DNA of 64,000 nucleotides from CAIWAH01 sp964602595 (GTDB lineage Bacteria; Verrucomicrobiota; Verrucomicrobiia; Limisphaerales; UBA9464): contig CAZRRO010000020.1 in the NCBI GenBank assembly GCA_964602595.1, positions 62,001 through 126,000 of the forward strand, in the 5' to 3' direction. Below, in pieces: positions 52,726 to 62,600 of the stretch (position 1 is its first letter; each line of letters begins with the position of its first letter). The translations under genes and the position numbers were made by a program. The notes beneath the pieces are model-generated. The model did not search any database. It saw only the letters and a list, made by a program, of their open reading frames with translations, and was not told the origin of the DNA.

Positions 52726-54111
52726 ATGTTCGAAAAGATCCTAGTCGCCAACCGCGGTGAGATTGCCATGCGCGTCATCCGCGCGTGCCGTGAACTCAAC
52801 GTCAAGACCGTCGCCGTCTATTCCAAGGCCGACGCCAACTCCATGCACGTGCAGGTGGCCGACGAGGCGATCTGCATCGGCGACGGGCCCAGCACGGACA
52901 GCTACCTGCGCATCGACCGGATCATCTCCGCGTCGGAGATCGCCGACGTGGACGCGATCCACCCGGGCTACGGTTTCCTGAGCGAGAACGCCCACTTCGC
53001 TGACGTCTGCGAAAGCTGCAACATCCGCTTCATCGGGCCGCGTTCCGCCGCCATGAACGCCCTGCACGACAAGGCCAGCAGCCGGTTGCTCGCCAAGAAG
53101 GCCGGCGTGCCGACACCGCCGGGCTCCGAAGGGTTGGTGGAATCGGAGCAGGAAGCCCGCGCCATCGCCCAGAAGATCGGCTATCCGGTCATGATCAAGG
53201 CCATCGCCGGCGGCGGCGGTCGGGGCATGCGGGCCGCGCACAACGACGTTTCACTGGTCAAGGGCTACCACACCGCCCGGACCGAGGCCGAAAAGGCCTT
53301 TGGCAACAGCGGGGTTTACATCGAGAAGTTCATCGAGAATCCCCACCACATCGAGTTCCAGATCCTCGGCGACACCAAGGGCAACATCATCCACCTGGGC
53401 GAACGCGACTGCTCCATCCAGCGCCGCAACCAGAAGCTGATCGAGGAAACGCCGTCGCCGATGCTGGAGCGGAAGGAGTTCAAGGGCCTGCGGGCCAAGA
53501 TGGGCAAGGCCGCCCTGCGGATTGCCGAAACCGCCGGCTACACGAACGCCGGCACGGTGGAGTTCATCGTGGATGACTCCGGCAACTTCTACTTCCTCGA
53601 GGTCAACAAACGCATTCAAGTCGAACACCCGATCACCGAGGAGGTCACCGGGGTGGACTTGGTGAAGCAGCAGATCCTGATCGCGGCCGGCGAGAAACTG
53701 TCTATCAGCCAAGGCGACGTGCAGTTCAAGGGCCACGCGATCGAGGCCCGCATCAATGCCGAGGACCCGTTCGGCGACTTCCGTCCCAGCCCCGGTCGGA
53801 TCGAGATGTATTACGCCCCCGGTGGCGGCGGCGTCCGCGTCGATTCGCACGCCTATGCGGGCTACACGATTCCTCCCTATTACGACTCGATGATCGGGAA
53901 GCTCATCACCATCGGCAAAGACCGCACCGACGCCATGAACAAGATGAGCCGCGCGCTTTCCGAATACATGATCACCGGGGTCAAGACGACGATCCCGTTT
54001 TCGCTCGCCATCCTGCAGGACCCCGACTTCCGCCGCGGCCATTACAACACGGGCTTCGTCGAACGCCTGCTCAGCGGCGCGAAGATGGAACTGATCCAGG
54101 ACAAGGCCTGA
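52726..54111 (+). CDS. accC: Biotin carboxylase of acetyl-CoA carboxylase
   Basis: ATP-grasp enzyme that carboxylates the biotin of AccB. ATG 52726 gives 461 residues, slightly over the usual 450, beginning MFEKILVANRGEIAMRVIRA. The ATP lid GGGGRGMR, HIEFQILGD, LGERDCSIQRRNQKL and the catalytic EVNKRIQVEHPITE (usually EMNTRIQVEHPVTE; the Asn, Arg and Glu are kept) are present. The frame is open upstream to 52663 but without a family match. Forms the accBC pair. Confidence 0.96.
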   Translation: MFEKILVANRGEIAMRVIRACRELNVKTVAVYSKADANSMHVQVADEAICIGDGPSTDSYLRIDRIISASEIADVDAIHPGYGFLSENAHFADVCESCNIRFIGPRSAAMNALHDKASSRLLAKKAGVPTPPGSEGLVESEQEARAIAQKIGYPVMIKAIAGGGGRGMRAAHNDVSLVKGYHTARTEAEKAFGNSGVYIEKFIENPHHIEFQILGDTKGNIIHLGERDCSIQRRNQKLIEETPSPMLERKEFKGLRAKMGKAALRIAETAGYTNAGTVEFIVDDSGNFYFLEVNKRIQVEHPITEEVTGVDLVKQQILIAAGEKLSISQGDVQFKGHAIEARINAEDPFGDFRPSPGRIEMYYAPGGGGVRVDSHAYAGYTIPPYYDSMIGKLITIGKDRTDAMNKMSRALSEYMITGVKTTIPFSLAILQDPDFRRGHYNTGFVERLLSGAKMELIQDKA

Positions 54112-54126
54112 CCCGCCGGCACTGAT

Positions 54127-54495
54127 TCAGCGGGTCATCGGCCAACCGGCTGCCGCCATGGCCTTGTAACCGCCATCCAGCGACCAGACGTTGGTGTAAC
54201 CCATCTTCTGGGCCGCGTCGGCCGTCAGCGCGCTGCGGAAACCGCCGCCGCAATACAGGATCAACTCGCGGTCCTTCGCCGGGAATTTCGCCTCCAGGTC
54301 ACGCTCGAAGATGCCCTTGCCCAGATGCTGCGCTTCGGCGGCATGACCCGCGGCCCACTCGCTCTCCTCCCGAACGTCGATCAGCAAGGCGTCGGGGTTG
54401 GCGGCGAGGCGAGCCCGGGCCTGGGCAAGATTGAGTTCGCGGACGCGGCTCTTGGCGTCGTTGACGAGGGCGAGGAATCCGGGCGAATGCTGCAT
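54127..54495 (-). CDS. Single-domain rhodanese-like protein
   Basis: 122 residues, ATG at 54495. Rhodanese fold with LLIDVREESEWAAGHAAEAQHLGKG and the catalytic-loop cysteine in LILYCGGGFRS (Cys82), closing with VWSLDGGYKAMAAAGWP. Transfers a sulfane sulfur or acts as a persulfide carrier. Convergent with accC, 15 bases from its stop. The upstream zinc-ribbon gene lies on the same strand. Confidence 0.92.
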   Translation of the reverse strand: MQHSPGFLALVNDAKSRVRELNLAQARARLAANPDALLIDVREESEWAAGHAAEAQHLGKGIFERDLEAKFPAKDRELILYCGGGFRSALTADAAQKMGYTNVWSLDGGYKAMAAAGWPMTR

Positions 54496-54543
54496 GCCGC
54501 GACGCTACGAAGCGGGCGTCCCAGTTCAACGGCGAATCCGGCG

Positions 54544-54789
54544 TCAGCCACCGCAATCACCGCTGGCATCGCTGCCACCATCCGGCAAACCGAGCGGGAA
54601 TCCATCGGCAGCGCCCGACGACTCTCCACCGCCCGCCTGCGCCCGGCTGCGTTCAAACTCTCGGTCCACAATTTCACGGGCCTTGCCGGTCAGCAGCAAC
54701 TCGGCCGGCAGTGCCACCCCGCAACGGGCGCAGCGGGGATGGCGTCGGCTGTAGATCAGTTCGTCGCAGTTGGGGCAACGGCACGCCAT
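54544..54789 (-). CDS. Small zinc-ribbon protein
   Basis: 81 residues from ATG 54789. The N-terminal half has two CxxC pairs (CRCPNCDELI and RCARCGVAL), a zinc-ribbon arrangement, then a charged helical stretch (LLTGKAREIVDREFERSRAQ) and a Gly/Ser-rich, acidic end with DCGG. Such proteins are usually adaptors or regulators; I do not recognise a named family. It sits between the rhodanese and the epimerase on the same strand; the epimerase stop is 41 bases away. Confidence 0.65.
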   Translation of the reverse strand: MACRCPNCDELIYSRRHPRCARCGVALPAELLLTGKAREIVDREFERSRAQAGGGESSGAADGFPLGLPDGGSDASGDCGG

Positions 54790-54830
54790 TTTCGCTATGG
54801 TGGGATCAGGATAAATTCGCGCCGCCGGCT

Positions 54831-55784
54831 TCACGCCGCCAAATCCCGGATGATCTCCGCCAAGTCGCGGCGCGGGCGGAAACCGGTCAGTTGTTCCAGC
54901 TTCGCCAAGTCCGGCCGGCGATGACGCATATCCTCGAAGCCCGCCGCGTAGGCCTGTTCGTAGGGAATGGTCTCCAGCACCGACGCCGAACGCAGTTCCG
55001 CAATTACCCGCTGCGCCAGTTCACGGATGGTGATCGCCACGTCGTTGCCCACGTTCACCACCTCGCCGCGGGCCGCTTCGCAGGCCCGCAGGCGCAGGAG
55101 CGCTTCCACCGCGTCGGCCACGTGGCAAAAACACCGCGTCTGCTCGCCGTCGCCGTGCACGCGCAACGGCTGGCCGGTCTTCGCCGCCTCGACAAAGCGG
55201 GGAAGCACCATGCCCCACTGCCCGGTCTGGCGCGGTCCGGACACGTTGAACAGCCGGACAATCGTCATCGGGAGCCCGCGCTCGCGCATGTAGGCAAAGG
55301 CGAGGAACTCGTCCATCAGCTTGGAACAGGCGTAACTCCAGCGGCCCAGCGTCGGCGGCCCGATCAGGAGGTCGTCGTCCTCGCGGAAGACCGACTTGGG
55401 ACTCTTGCCGTAAACTTCCGACGTGCTTGTGAAGAGCACCGGCACCCCGCCCTGCCCGGCGGCGTTGAGGATGGCTTCGGCCTCGCGCAGGTTGGTCTCG
55501 ATGGTCCGGATCGGGGAATTCACCACCAGTTCGACCCCGACCGCCGCGGCGAGGTGGAAGACAAAACCGCAACCCGACACCAGTTCAGCGAGCCCCGCAT
55601 AACCCGACACACGGCCTTCCAGCACGCGCAACCGCGGATTCCCCGCCACGGCGGCGAGATTCGACGGGCGCCCGGTGGACAGATCATCCAGCACCACCAC
55701 GGATTCGCCCGCGGCGAGCAACCGCTCGGCGAGATGCGAACCGATGAAGCCGGCCCCGCCGGTCACAAGCACAGGTTTGGACAC
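54831..55784 (-). CDS. NAD-dependent nucleotide-sugar epimerase/dehydratase
   Basis: A 317-residue extended SDR protein begun by GTG 55784: LVTGGAGFIGSHLAERLL, FHLAAAVGV, TSTSEVYGKSP and the catalytic YACSK (Tyr151, Lys155), then RLFNVSGPRQTGQWGMV and RCFCHVADAVEALL. The overall pattern is that of UDP-glucuronate decarboxylase or dTDP-glucose 4,6-dehydratase relatives; the exact substrate cannot be fixed. It acts on nucleotide sugars for surface glycans. The frame continues upstream through low-quality sequence, so the GTG was preferred. Confidence 0.9.
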   Translation of the reverse strand: MSKPVLVTGGAGFIGSHLAERLLAAGESVVVLDDLSTGRPSNLAAVAGNPRLRVLEGRVSGYAGLAELVSGCGFVFHLAAAVGVELVVNSPIRTIETNLREAEAILNAAGQGGVPVLFTSTSEVYGKSPKSVFREDDDLLIGPPTLGRWSYACSKLMDEFLAFAYMRERGLPMTIVRLFNVSGPRQTGQWGMVLPRFVEAAKTGQPLRVHGDGEQTRCFCHVADAVEALLRLRACEAARGEVVNVGNDVAITIRELAQRVIAELRSASVLETIPYEQAYAAGFEDMRHRRPDLAKLEQLTGFRPRRDLAEIIRDLAA

Positions 55785-55897
55785 GCGGGGAGTCTGGGGA
55801 CGGACGAAACGGTGGCAAGCCAGTGGACCAGCAACCGTTGAAGTCCCGTGGCCAGCGATGCTGTAAGGATTTTCGTCGTGGACCGAGTGTTGAGCGG

Positions 55898-56266
55898 TTA
55901 CTCGATAGCAGGAATCGTTTCCGGGGTTCGGAACAACAAGTCGAATGCGAGGAGCAAGGCGAGCACGGACAGGACCAGAGATCCGCAGGCAAGAACGCAG
56001 ACCATGGTGCTGTGGCGATCGGCCGATTGATGCAATTTCACAAGCCAGCCCGCAAACTCGTCCGGGCTGTAGCCCAATACGGCCGGGGCAGGACCGGTCG
56101 GATTCGCGGCGACTGCGTCGGTGTAGGCAGTTGCATAAGCTTCGCAGAATTCCGTGATCCGCGACTGGGGCAGCCCGATCATGACTGTAAGTGCTATCAC
56201 GGCGAGAGTCAGTGGCACATTCAGCGCACAAATTACTAGAAGGAGCGGACTCGGTCGGATCCGCAT
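55898..56266 (-). CDS. Hypothetical two-helix membrane protein
   Basis: 122 residues from ATG 56266 (56287 would add seven). Two hydrophobic helices, about 8-30 and 88-112, flank a polar region of 55 residues with FCEAYATAYTDAV. No known domain. The small size and two-helix layout resemble accessory or toxin-like membrane proteins, but there is no partner gene to support that. Composition is lower in GC than the neighbours. Confidence 0.6.
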   Translation of the reverse strand: MRIRPSPLLLVICALNVPLTLAVIALTVMIGLPQSRITEFCEAYATAYTDAVAANPTGPAPAVLGYSPDEFAGWLVKLHQSADRHSTMVCVLACGSLVLSVLALLLAFDLLFRTPETIPAIE

Positions 56267-56319
56267 GTGAATGCCCGGGGATTGCATGAACTTCTTGGGG
56301 GGCAAATACGCCCCCGAGT

Positions 56320-57018
56320 TCAACGCCGGGCCGGGCCGGAAGTTTCCTTTGGCGTGCCTACCTCCCGCAGCACCGGCTCCAAGGTCACCCACACGTTGCT
56401 CGCCACCAGTTCGTGGCCCTTCGCCGTGGGGTGGATCTGGTCGGGCTGGTTCAGTTCCGGCACGCCACCCACGCCAGCGAGCAGGAACGGGATGAGCGCC
56501 ACCTTCTGGTCCTGCGCCACCTCGGGGAAGATCGCCTGGAACTTCCGGTTGTAGGCTTCGCCCATGTTGTCGGGCATCACCATGCCCGCGAGCACGACCT
56601 TGGTTTCGGGATTCTTCGCCCGCGCCTTGCCGATGATCGCCACGAGGTTCGACCGCGTCGCCTCGGGCGCCAGTCCGCGCAGGCCGTCGTTGCCGCCGAG
56701 TTCCAGCACCAGCACGTCCGCCGGCTGGCGCAGCACCCAGTCCAACCGCCGCAGCCCGCCCGCCGTCGTGTCGCCGCTGACGCCGGCATTGACGACCGTA
56801 AAGGGCAGCTTGGCCTCGTCGATCTTCTGCTGGAGCCGGGCGGGGTAACCCTCCTTGGGGTCCACGCCGAAGCCCGCCGCCAGCGAATCTCCCAAGATCA
56901 CCACGTTGCGGCGAAGCGCCTTGGCGGTGCCCGGCGGCGGGACGTCCGCCGCCCACAGCAAGACGCCGCCCACTAATCCTCCGAACAGGATTCCCACCAC
57001 CCTCTGGCCAACGCGCAT
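56320..57018 (-). CDS. SGNH-family arylesterase/lysophospholipase
   Basis: A 232-residue secreted or periplasmic esterase of the TesA type, with a signal peptide (about 1-24). Catalytic blocks: Ser in VVILGDSLAAGFGV (GDSL), Gly in NAGVSGDTTAGG, Asn in LELGGNDGLRG, and Asp/His in DQIHPTAKGH. It cleaves esters or thioesters of small acyl chains. It lies downstream of the M28 peptidase gene with a 50-base gap, both on the minus strand, and both are exported. Confidence 0.92.
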   Translation of the reverse strand: MRVGQRVVGILFGGLVGGVLLWAADVPPPGTAKALRRNVVILGDSLAAGFGVDPKEGYPARLQQKIDEAKLPFTVVNAGVSGDTTAGGLRRLDWVLRQPADVLVLELGGNDGLRGLAPEATRSNLVAIIGKARAKNPETKVVLAGMVMPDNMGEAYNRKFQAIFPEVAQDQKVALIPFLLAGVGGVPELNQPDQIHPTAKGHELVASNVWVTLEPVLREVGTPKETSGPARR

Positions 57019-57068
57019 GGCACCAAGAAACGGGCCGGAAACGTCCCGTGTCAATTTTCGGCCCGGCC

Positions 57069-58721
57069 CTACCGCAACTGCCCATCCCGGGCCGCCTTGA
57101 ACTCGCTCTTGGGATTCCACTGCGGCGGGCGGCGGGTCTCCGCCAGGCGCCAAGCAATGTCGTGGATCAGGCGCAGGTCCTCGACCGCGCCGCTCAGGTC
57201 CCAGTCGGGTTTCACCTCGTCGCTGACCTTGTGGTAGTCGCGCTCGATGTATTCGTTGACCTTGCCCTCGCCGTAGCCGGCGGGTTTGCCCACGTAGTCG
57301 TCGCCGGTCTTGAGGTAGAGCGCGGGCACGCCGCCCTTCATGAACTCGAAGTGGTCGCTGCGGTAGAAGATGCCGCGCTCGGGATGCGGGTCGGGCAGCA
57401 CCACGCGGCGCTGGGCCTTGGCCGCGGCGTCCAGGAAGGCGTCGATGGTCGAGGCGCCGCGGCCGATCTGCCGGATGTCGCTGGTGCGGCCCCACTGGTT
57501 GGCGCCGTCCATGTTGAGGTTGGCGACCGTCTTCGCGAGCGGATACGGCGGGGCGGCAACGTAGTGGGCGGCGCCCAGCAGGCCCTGTTCCTCGGCCGTG
57601 ACGGACAGGAACAGCACGGACCGCTTCGGCGCGCGGGGCGCCTGGGCGAAGGCTTCGGCCAGCTCCAGCAGGCCGGCGGTGCCGATGGCATTGTCCGCCG
57701 CGCCGTTGAAGATCTGGTCGCCGGCGAGCTCGGTATTGCGGCCAAGATGATCCCAGTGCGCGGTGATCACGACCCATTCGTCGCGCCGTTTCGGGTCGCT
57801 GCCGGGGAGCTGCGCGAGGACGTTCTTCGACTTCACGGTGCGCGACTGGTTCCGGGCGGAGAACGCCGCCTTTTCCTTCAGCGGCACGGGCCGGAAATCA
57901 CGCTTCAGGGCAGCGGCTTTCATCGCCTCGTAGCTGGTGCCGTTGGCGGCGAACAACTTCTGTGCGCGTTCTAGGCTCAACCAACCTGCGATCTTCGACT
58001 TTGGGGATTTGTCCGACTCAAGGTCGAAGCGTTCGCGGCCCCACGAATTGACCACGACGAACCACGGGTAGGCGGCTGGCTTGGTCTCATGGATGATCAG
58101 GGCGGCGGCGGCCCCGCGGCGGCCGGCTTCCTCGAACTTGTAGGTCCAGCGACCGTAGTAGGTCATCGCGTTCCCGCCGAACATCCGGTCGTCGAGCTTC
58201 GTGGGGTCGGCTACGTCCGGGATGGGCGGGTCGTTGACGAGAATGACGATGGTCTTGCCGCGGACGTCGACGTCCTTGAAGTCGTTCCAGCCGTATTCCG
58301 GCGCGGTGATGCCATAACCGACGAACAGCACGTCGGTCGGAGGCACGGCGGCCTCGGCACCGAGTTCCGGCGACCAGCCGACGTAATCCTGCGGGAACAC
58401 CAGCGCCTCGCCGCCGAGGCTGAACTTCACCTCGGACTTCACCCCGACGATCGGCACGTCCTGCGTCCAGGAACCGTCCGGCATGCCCGGCCTGAGGCCG
58501 AAGCGTTGGAACTGTTCCGTGAGGTAGCGGACGGTCTTTTCCTCGCCGGGCGTGCCCGGGCCGCGGCCTTCGAACTCGTCGCTGGCGAGCACCCGGGTGT
58601 GCGCCAGCACGTCGTCGGCCTGGATGGAAGCGGCACCCGGGCGGGGCGCGGCGGCGGCTGGGCTAAGCAGGACCCCGAGCAGCAGGGCTGTCGGCCACGG
58701 AGCGGTCAAGGGCAGGCGCAT
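57069..58721 (-). CDS. Secreted M28-family aminopeptidase-like protein
   Basis: 550 residues from ATG 58721 with a signal peptide (MRLPLTAPWPTALLLGVLLS). It has a PA-type inserted domain (about 130-240) and an M28 zinc peptidase domain with the metal ligands in ITAHWDHLGR, GAADNAIGTAGLLE, VTAEEQGLLGA and the downstream NMDGANQWGRT and YRSDHFEFMKGGVPAL. The family releases N-terminal amino acids or acts on peptides outside the cell. It is divergent from gatC. The frame is open upstream but without a signal peptide. Confidence 0.92.
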   Translation of the reverse strand: MRLPLTAPWPTALLLGVLLSPAAAAPRPGAASIQADDVLAHTRVLASDEFEGRGPGTPGEEKTVRYLTEQFQRFGLRPGMPDGSWTQDVPIVGVKSEVKFSLGGEALVFPQDYVGWSPELGAEAAVPPTDVLFVGYGITAPEYGWNDFKDVDVRGKTIVILVNDPPIPDVADPTKLDDRMFGGNAMTYYGRWTYKFEEAGRRGAAAALIIHETKPAAYPWFVVVNSWGRERFDLESDKSPKSKIAGWLSLERAQKLFAANGTSYEAMKAAALKRDFRPVPLKEKAAFSARNQSRTVKSKNVLAQLPGSDPKRRDEWVVITAHWDHLGRNTELAGDQIFNGAADNAIGTAGLLELAEAFAQAPRAPKRSVLFLSVTAEEQGLLGAAHYVAAPPYPLAKTVANLNMDGANQWGRTSDIRQIGRGASTIDAFLDAAAKAQRRVVLPDPHPERGIFYRSDHFEFMKGGVPALYLKTGDDYVGKPAGYGEGKVNEYIERDYHKVSDEVKPDWDLSGAVEDLRLIHDIAWRLAETRRPPQWNPKSEFKAARDGQLR

Positions 58722-58863
58722 CAGGCCGAAAGGGGAATCCGAAACGGGCCCGCGCGCAACCCGCCGTCTTCGCGGGCTGACCTTCCGGCACGAACCGCCG
58801 CGAGGCCCCGGCCGCCATTTAACCCACTTGCGCCCGGTTCCGGAAATCCGAACCCTCCCGCCC

Positions 58864-59145
58864 ATGTCGGACTTCAACATCCACTACGTGGCCAAGCTTG
58901 CGCGCATCGAACTGACGCCGGAGGAAGAGCAGAAGCTCGGCGACCAGCTCGGCGCGATCCTTGGCTACGTGGCCAAGCTGAAGGAAGTCGACGTCACCGG
59001 CGTGGAGCCGACCGCCCACGCCTTCCCGCTGGTCAACGTGATGCGGCCCGACGAGGTCACCGGATCGTTGCCCCACGACGAGGCCATGCGAAATGCCCCG
59101 GCGAAGGCCGGCGGCCTGTTCGTGGTGCCCAAGATCGTGGAATAG
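58864..59145 (+). CDS. gatC: Aspartyl/glutamyl-tRNA amidotransferase subunit C
   Basis: Small subunit that stabilises the GatCAB complex, which converts Glu-tRNA(Gln) or Asp-tRNA(Asn) to the amide form. It has 93 residues from ATG 58864 with the family pattern HYVAKLARIELTPEEEQKLG, KLKEVDVTGVEPTAHAFPL and a C-terminal GGLFVVPKIVE. The upstream frame on this strand is Arg-rich noise. gatA and gatB are not in this window; gatC commonly stands apart or with gatA. Confidence 0.94.
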   Translation: MSDFNIHYVAKLARIELTPEEEQKLGDQLGAILGYVAKLKEVDVTGVEPTAHAFPLVNVMRPDEVTGSLPHDEAMRNAPAKAGGLFVVPKIVE

Positions 59146-59174
59146 GCCTGCCCGATCGCCGACGGCGCCGGCCT

Positions 59175-59570
59175 TCAGGTCAGTTGAAAGCCATGCGGCA
59201 ACAGGTCGCGGACCTTGAAGGAGCGGTCCGCGCCGTCGATCCAGACATCCGCCTCCGGGGCCAGTTCCAGCAACCACTGACGGCAGGCGCCGCAGGGCGT
59301 GCGACCGTTCAATCCCAAGTCGGGCTGCGCATCCAGGCAGGTGACCGCCACGGCGGAAAACGTCCGGGCGCCGGCGGCGATGGCCGAGGCGAGCGCCGTC
59401 CGTTCCGCGCAAAGGCAGAGTCCGTAGCTCGCGTTCTCCACGTTGCAGCCGGCGAAGACACCCAACTCGGACTCCACGGCGGCGCCCACGCGGAAGCGGG
59501 AGTAAGGAGCGTAAGCCCGGGTGGCGGCGGACCGGGCGGCCGCAAGCAGGTGTTCAGCGGAAGTCGTCAC
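59175..59570 (-). CDS. cdd: Cytidine deaminase
   Basis: Deaminates cytidine and deoxycytidine in pyrimidine salvage. It has 131 residues from GTG 59570; an upstream start at 59618 would add 16 residues that do not match the family. Zinc motifs LCAERTALASAIAAG (with NVENASYGLCL before) and PCGACRQWLLEL are in standard order, and RFRVGAAVES is the substrate-binding start. Length fits the small, tetrameric class. Convergent with gatC. Confidence 0.95.
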   Translation of the reverse strand: MTTSAEHLLAAARSAATRAYAPYSRFRVGAAVESELGVFAGCNVENASYGLCLCAERTALASAIAAGARTFSAVAVTCLDAQPDLGLNGRTPCGACRQWLLELAPEADVWIDGADRSFKVRDLLPHGFQLT

Positions 59571-59620
59571 CGCCGGGGAATAGCACGGAACCCGGCGCGA
59601 CGCAGCCGGGAGTTGCACGC

Positions 59621-59657
59621 CAAAAACAAACCGGGCGCGACGTGCAGTCGCGCCCGG
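59621..59657 (-). terminator. Terminator of the lamin-tail protein gene
   Basis: An 11-bp perfect stem CCGGGCGCGAC (59631-59641) with GTCGCGCCCGG (59647-59657), followed on the minus strand by a T-rich stretch (TTTGTTTTTG). It lies 27 bases after the stop of the 59,684-63,400 gene. Confidence 0.82.
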
Positions 59658-59683
59658 GGTGAAGCGGCCTTCAGCCCGCCGGT

Positions 59684-62600
59684 TCAGGGCGAGGTGATGC
59701 GGAAGAAGCCGCCGGTTTCCCCGGCGGTGCTCGCGGAATGGGTCGGGCTGGTCAGGCCGGTGACGACGGCCGAGAACGGTCCCGCCGCGTTCGTCGAGGC
59801 GAGCACGGAATAGGTCGCTCCCGGCGCGCCGTTCCAGGTGAGCGTGACGGTTTCGCCCGCGACCGCCGCAGCTGCCGTGATCGGGCCGGCCACCGAACCC
59901 GCGATGATGTCGGCCAGGCGGGTGACGATCAGTTGGTAACCACCGGCGCGGGGATCGGCGCTGTCGAACTGGCCGAGGACACCCACAAGCGCCACCGGCC
60001 CGGTCGGCTTCGGCTGCCCGATGACTTCGGTCACCCGGGAATCGATGCGCAGCACAAACGTCTTCGCCGAATCGGCCGCGTCCGTGACGGTCACATTGGA
60101 CCCGCTGGTGAAGTTCGCGCCAGTGGCGGTGTCCAGGAGGACATTATCCACCCGGACGAGCCGGCCTTCGTTGGCCTCGGCCGAGGCGATGCCGGGGCTG
60201 GTGGCCGTGAGGTCGGTCGTGGTGATGGGCCAGGCAAAATCCAGCGCGACCGGCGCGGGCAGAGGGTTGCCCGTGGAAAGCACCTCGACGACGTGCTTGG
60301 CGTTGGATGCAACCAAGTTCAGTTCCAGCAAGCCGTTGAAGTGGCCCAGCGGTCCCACGATCCGGACCCGGGCGCCGGCGGGCGGAATTTCGGTTCCGGG
60401 TTTGCCGGTGACGAAGGCGGAGATGCCCGCGGTTTCGTCCTGGAGATAGAAGAAGCAGTTTGCCGATCCGGTGAGGTTCACGTGGGTGGTCACCGTCCCC
60501 TCGACCTCATAGAGCTGGGTCGTGTTGGCCGGACGCAGGGTCACCGCGTCCACCTGCGTGCGGAGGTAGGCGATGTTGGTCCGGATGATTTCGGGCGGCG
60601 GCGCGGTGACGGTCAGGGTCACCGGCGCGCTGGTTACCGAGCCGGCCCGGTTCGCGATGATCACCCGGAAGCTCGCGCCGTCGTCGGTGAGCTGCGGACT
60701 GGCAAGGGTGTAGCTGGCGGCGGTTTCGCCGGGGAGCTCGCCGACCCCATCCCGTTGCCACCGGTAAGTGGGCGCCGGAACGCCGGTAGCCACGACTGAG
60801 AAAGTGGCCGGAATGCCGGCCGCGACCGTCACGCTGACGGGCGGGGTGACGATGGCCGGTGCGACGTCCGCGTTGGGCTGGGCCTCAGTCCACGCCTTGC
60901 CGTCGGGCTGCGTGCCGGGCGACCAGTAGCGGGCACCGGTGCCGCTGTGGGCGACGAAGCCGTCGCGGTCCGTCGGGAAGCGCACGAGCGAGCCGTTGGT
61001 GCTGGTCTGGCTCTGCGCGTAGAGGATGCGGGAGATGATGTTCGACTGCGCGTTGCGCAGGATGATCGTGTCACCGCCGTCGTTCAGCGCGAGGCCGGCC
61101 GTGCTGAAGGCATCGCCGGGCCCGACCTCGGCCGCGATGGCGGGGACGCTGAGCTGCGGGGCGAAACCAAACGCCGGACCGCCGTAGACGATCAGCGAAT
61201 TGGACGGCGCCAGCGTCGTGCCGGCCGTCCCGGGATAGATGTAGGCGCGCCGTAGCAGGGCATCGGAAACCATCCAGCCGGTCAGGTCGATGGACTCGCC
61301 GGAGAGGTTCACCAGCTCGACGAACTCGTCGCGGTTGGCCGGGCTGGCGTCGGTGCCGCCGGGCAGGAGCTCGGCACGGTTCAGCGGATTGAACCAAGCC
61401 ACCGCATTGGTCGAGGCCGGGTTGGCGTAGAATTCGGTGATGACCACCTGCTGCTCCGCCACGGTCGGGACGTAGAGCCGGATCGTCTGGGTGAAGCTGG
61501 TCGCGCCGTTGTCCGCGGTCACCGCCACGTCGAAGGCCTGACCGGCGGCGGCGGCCGTGGCCGTGTAACGGAAGGCCCCGTTGACCTTGGTGCCGCTCAG
61601 GCTGCCGAAGCTCCACTCGCCACCCGCGGGGATGGCATTGCCGAGCGTCACCGTCACCGGGCGATTCTCCGGGTCGGTGATCTCAAAGCCGATGTAAATG
61701 GATTCGCCGGGACGCAGTGCGTGTTCCGCGAAGGTGTTGGTGAGCTGGTCGCCGGGGCGGACCAGGTTGGAGAGGGTGTTGGTAAAGCGGATGGTCGCGG
61801 CCTTGAAGGCGCTCTCGATGTCCGCAAACCGCGTGGGCAACAACTGGTAGCCGCCGGCGCGGGGATCGGAGCCGTCAAATTGGCCGAGCACGCCGACGAT
61901 CGTCGCCGGGCCGGTGGGCTTCTGCTGGCCAATGATGTCGATCACGCGGGAATCGATGCGCAGGGTAAACGTCTTCGTCGGGTCGGCGGCGTCCGAGATG
62001 ATGACATTGGAGCCGCTGGTGAAGGTCGGTCCCGAGCTCGGGTCGATCACCACGTTGCTGGCGATGACGAGCTTGGCCTCGTTCGCCTCGGCATCGAGCA
62101 CGTTGACGTCGTCCGCGGCGGAGACGCCCGTGGGCCAGGCGTAGTTCAGTGGCGTGGGTGTGGGCAGCGGATTACCGGTCGAGAGAATCTCCACCTTGTG
62201 GGCGGTATTCGCGCCGGCGAGGCCGAGTTCGAGCAGTCCATTGAAATGGGCGAGCGGTCCCGTGACGCGCACCTTGGCGCCGGCCGGCGGCACCTCACCG
62301 GTCGCGCCGGAAACAAACACGCCGATCGCGCCGGTGGCGTCCTGGATGTAGAAGAAGTGGTTGCCCGCCGTGGTGATGTTGATGTGGGTCGTGACGATGC
62401 CCTCAGCCTTGTAAACCGTCGTGGTATTGGTGGGCACGAGGGTCGCCGGATCCACCTTCGCGCGGAGTTGGGCGATGGTGCTGACGACGTTGGCCGGGTC
62501 TTCCTGCACGGTCAGTTGCGCGGACACGCTGCGCACGACGTTCAGCGCGTTGCTTACGGTGACCCGATAGGTGCCGGCCTGGGCAAATTGCACGTTGGGC

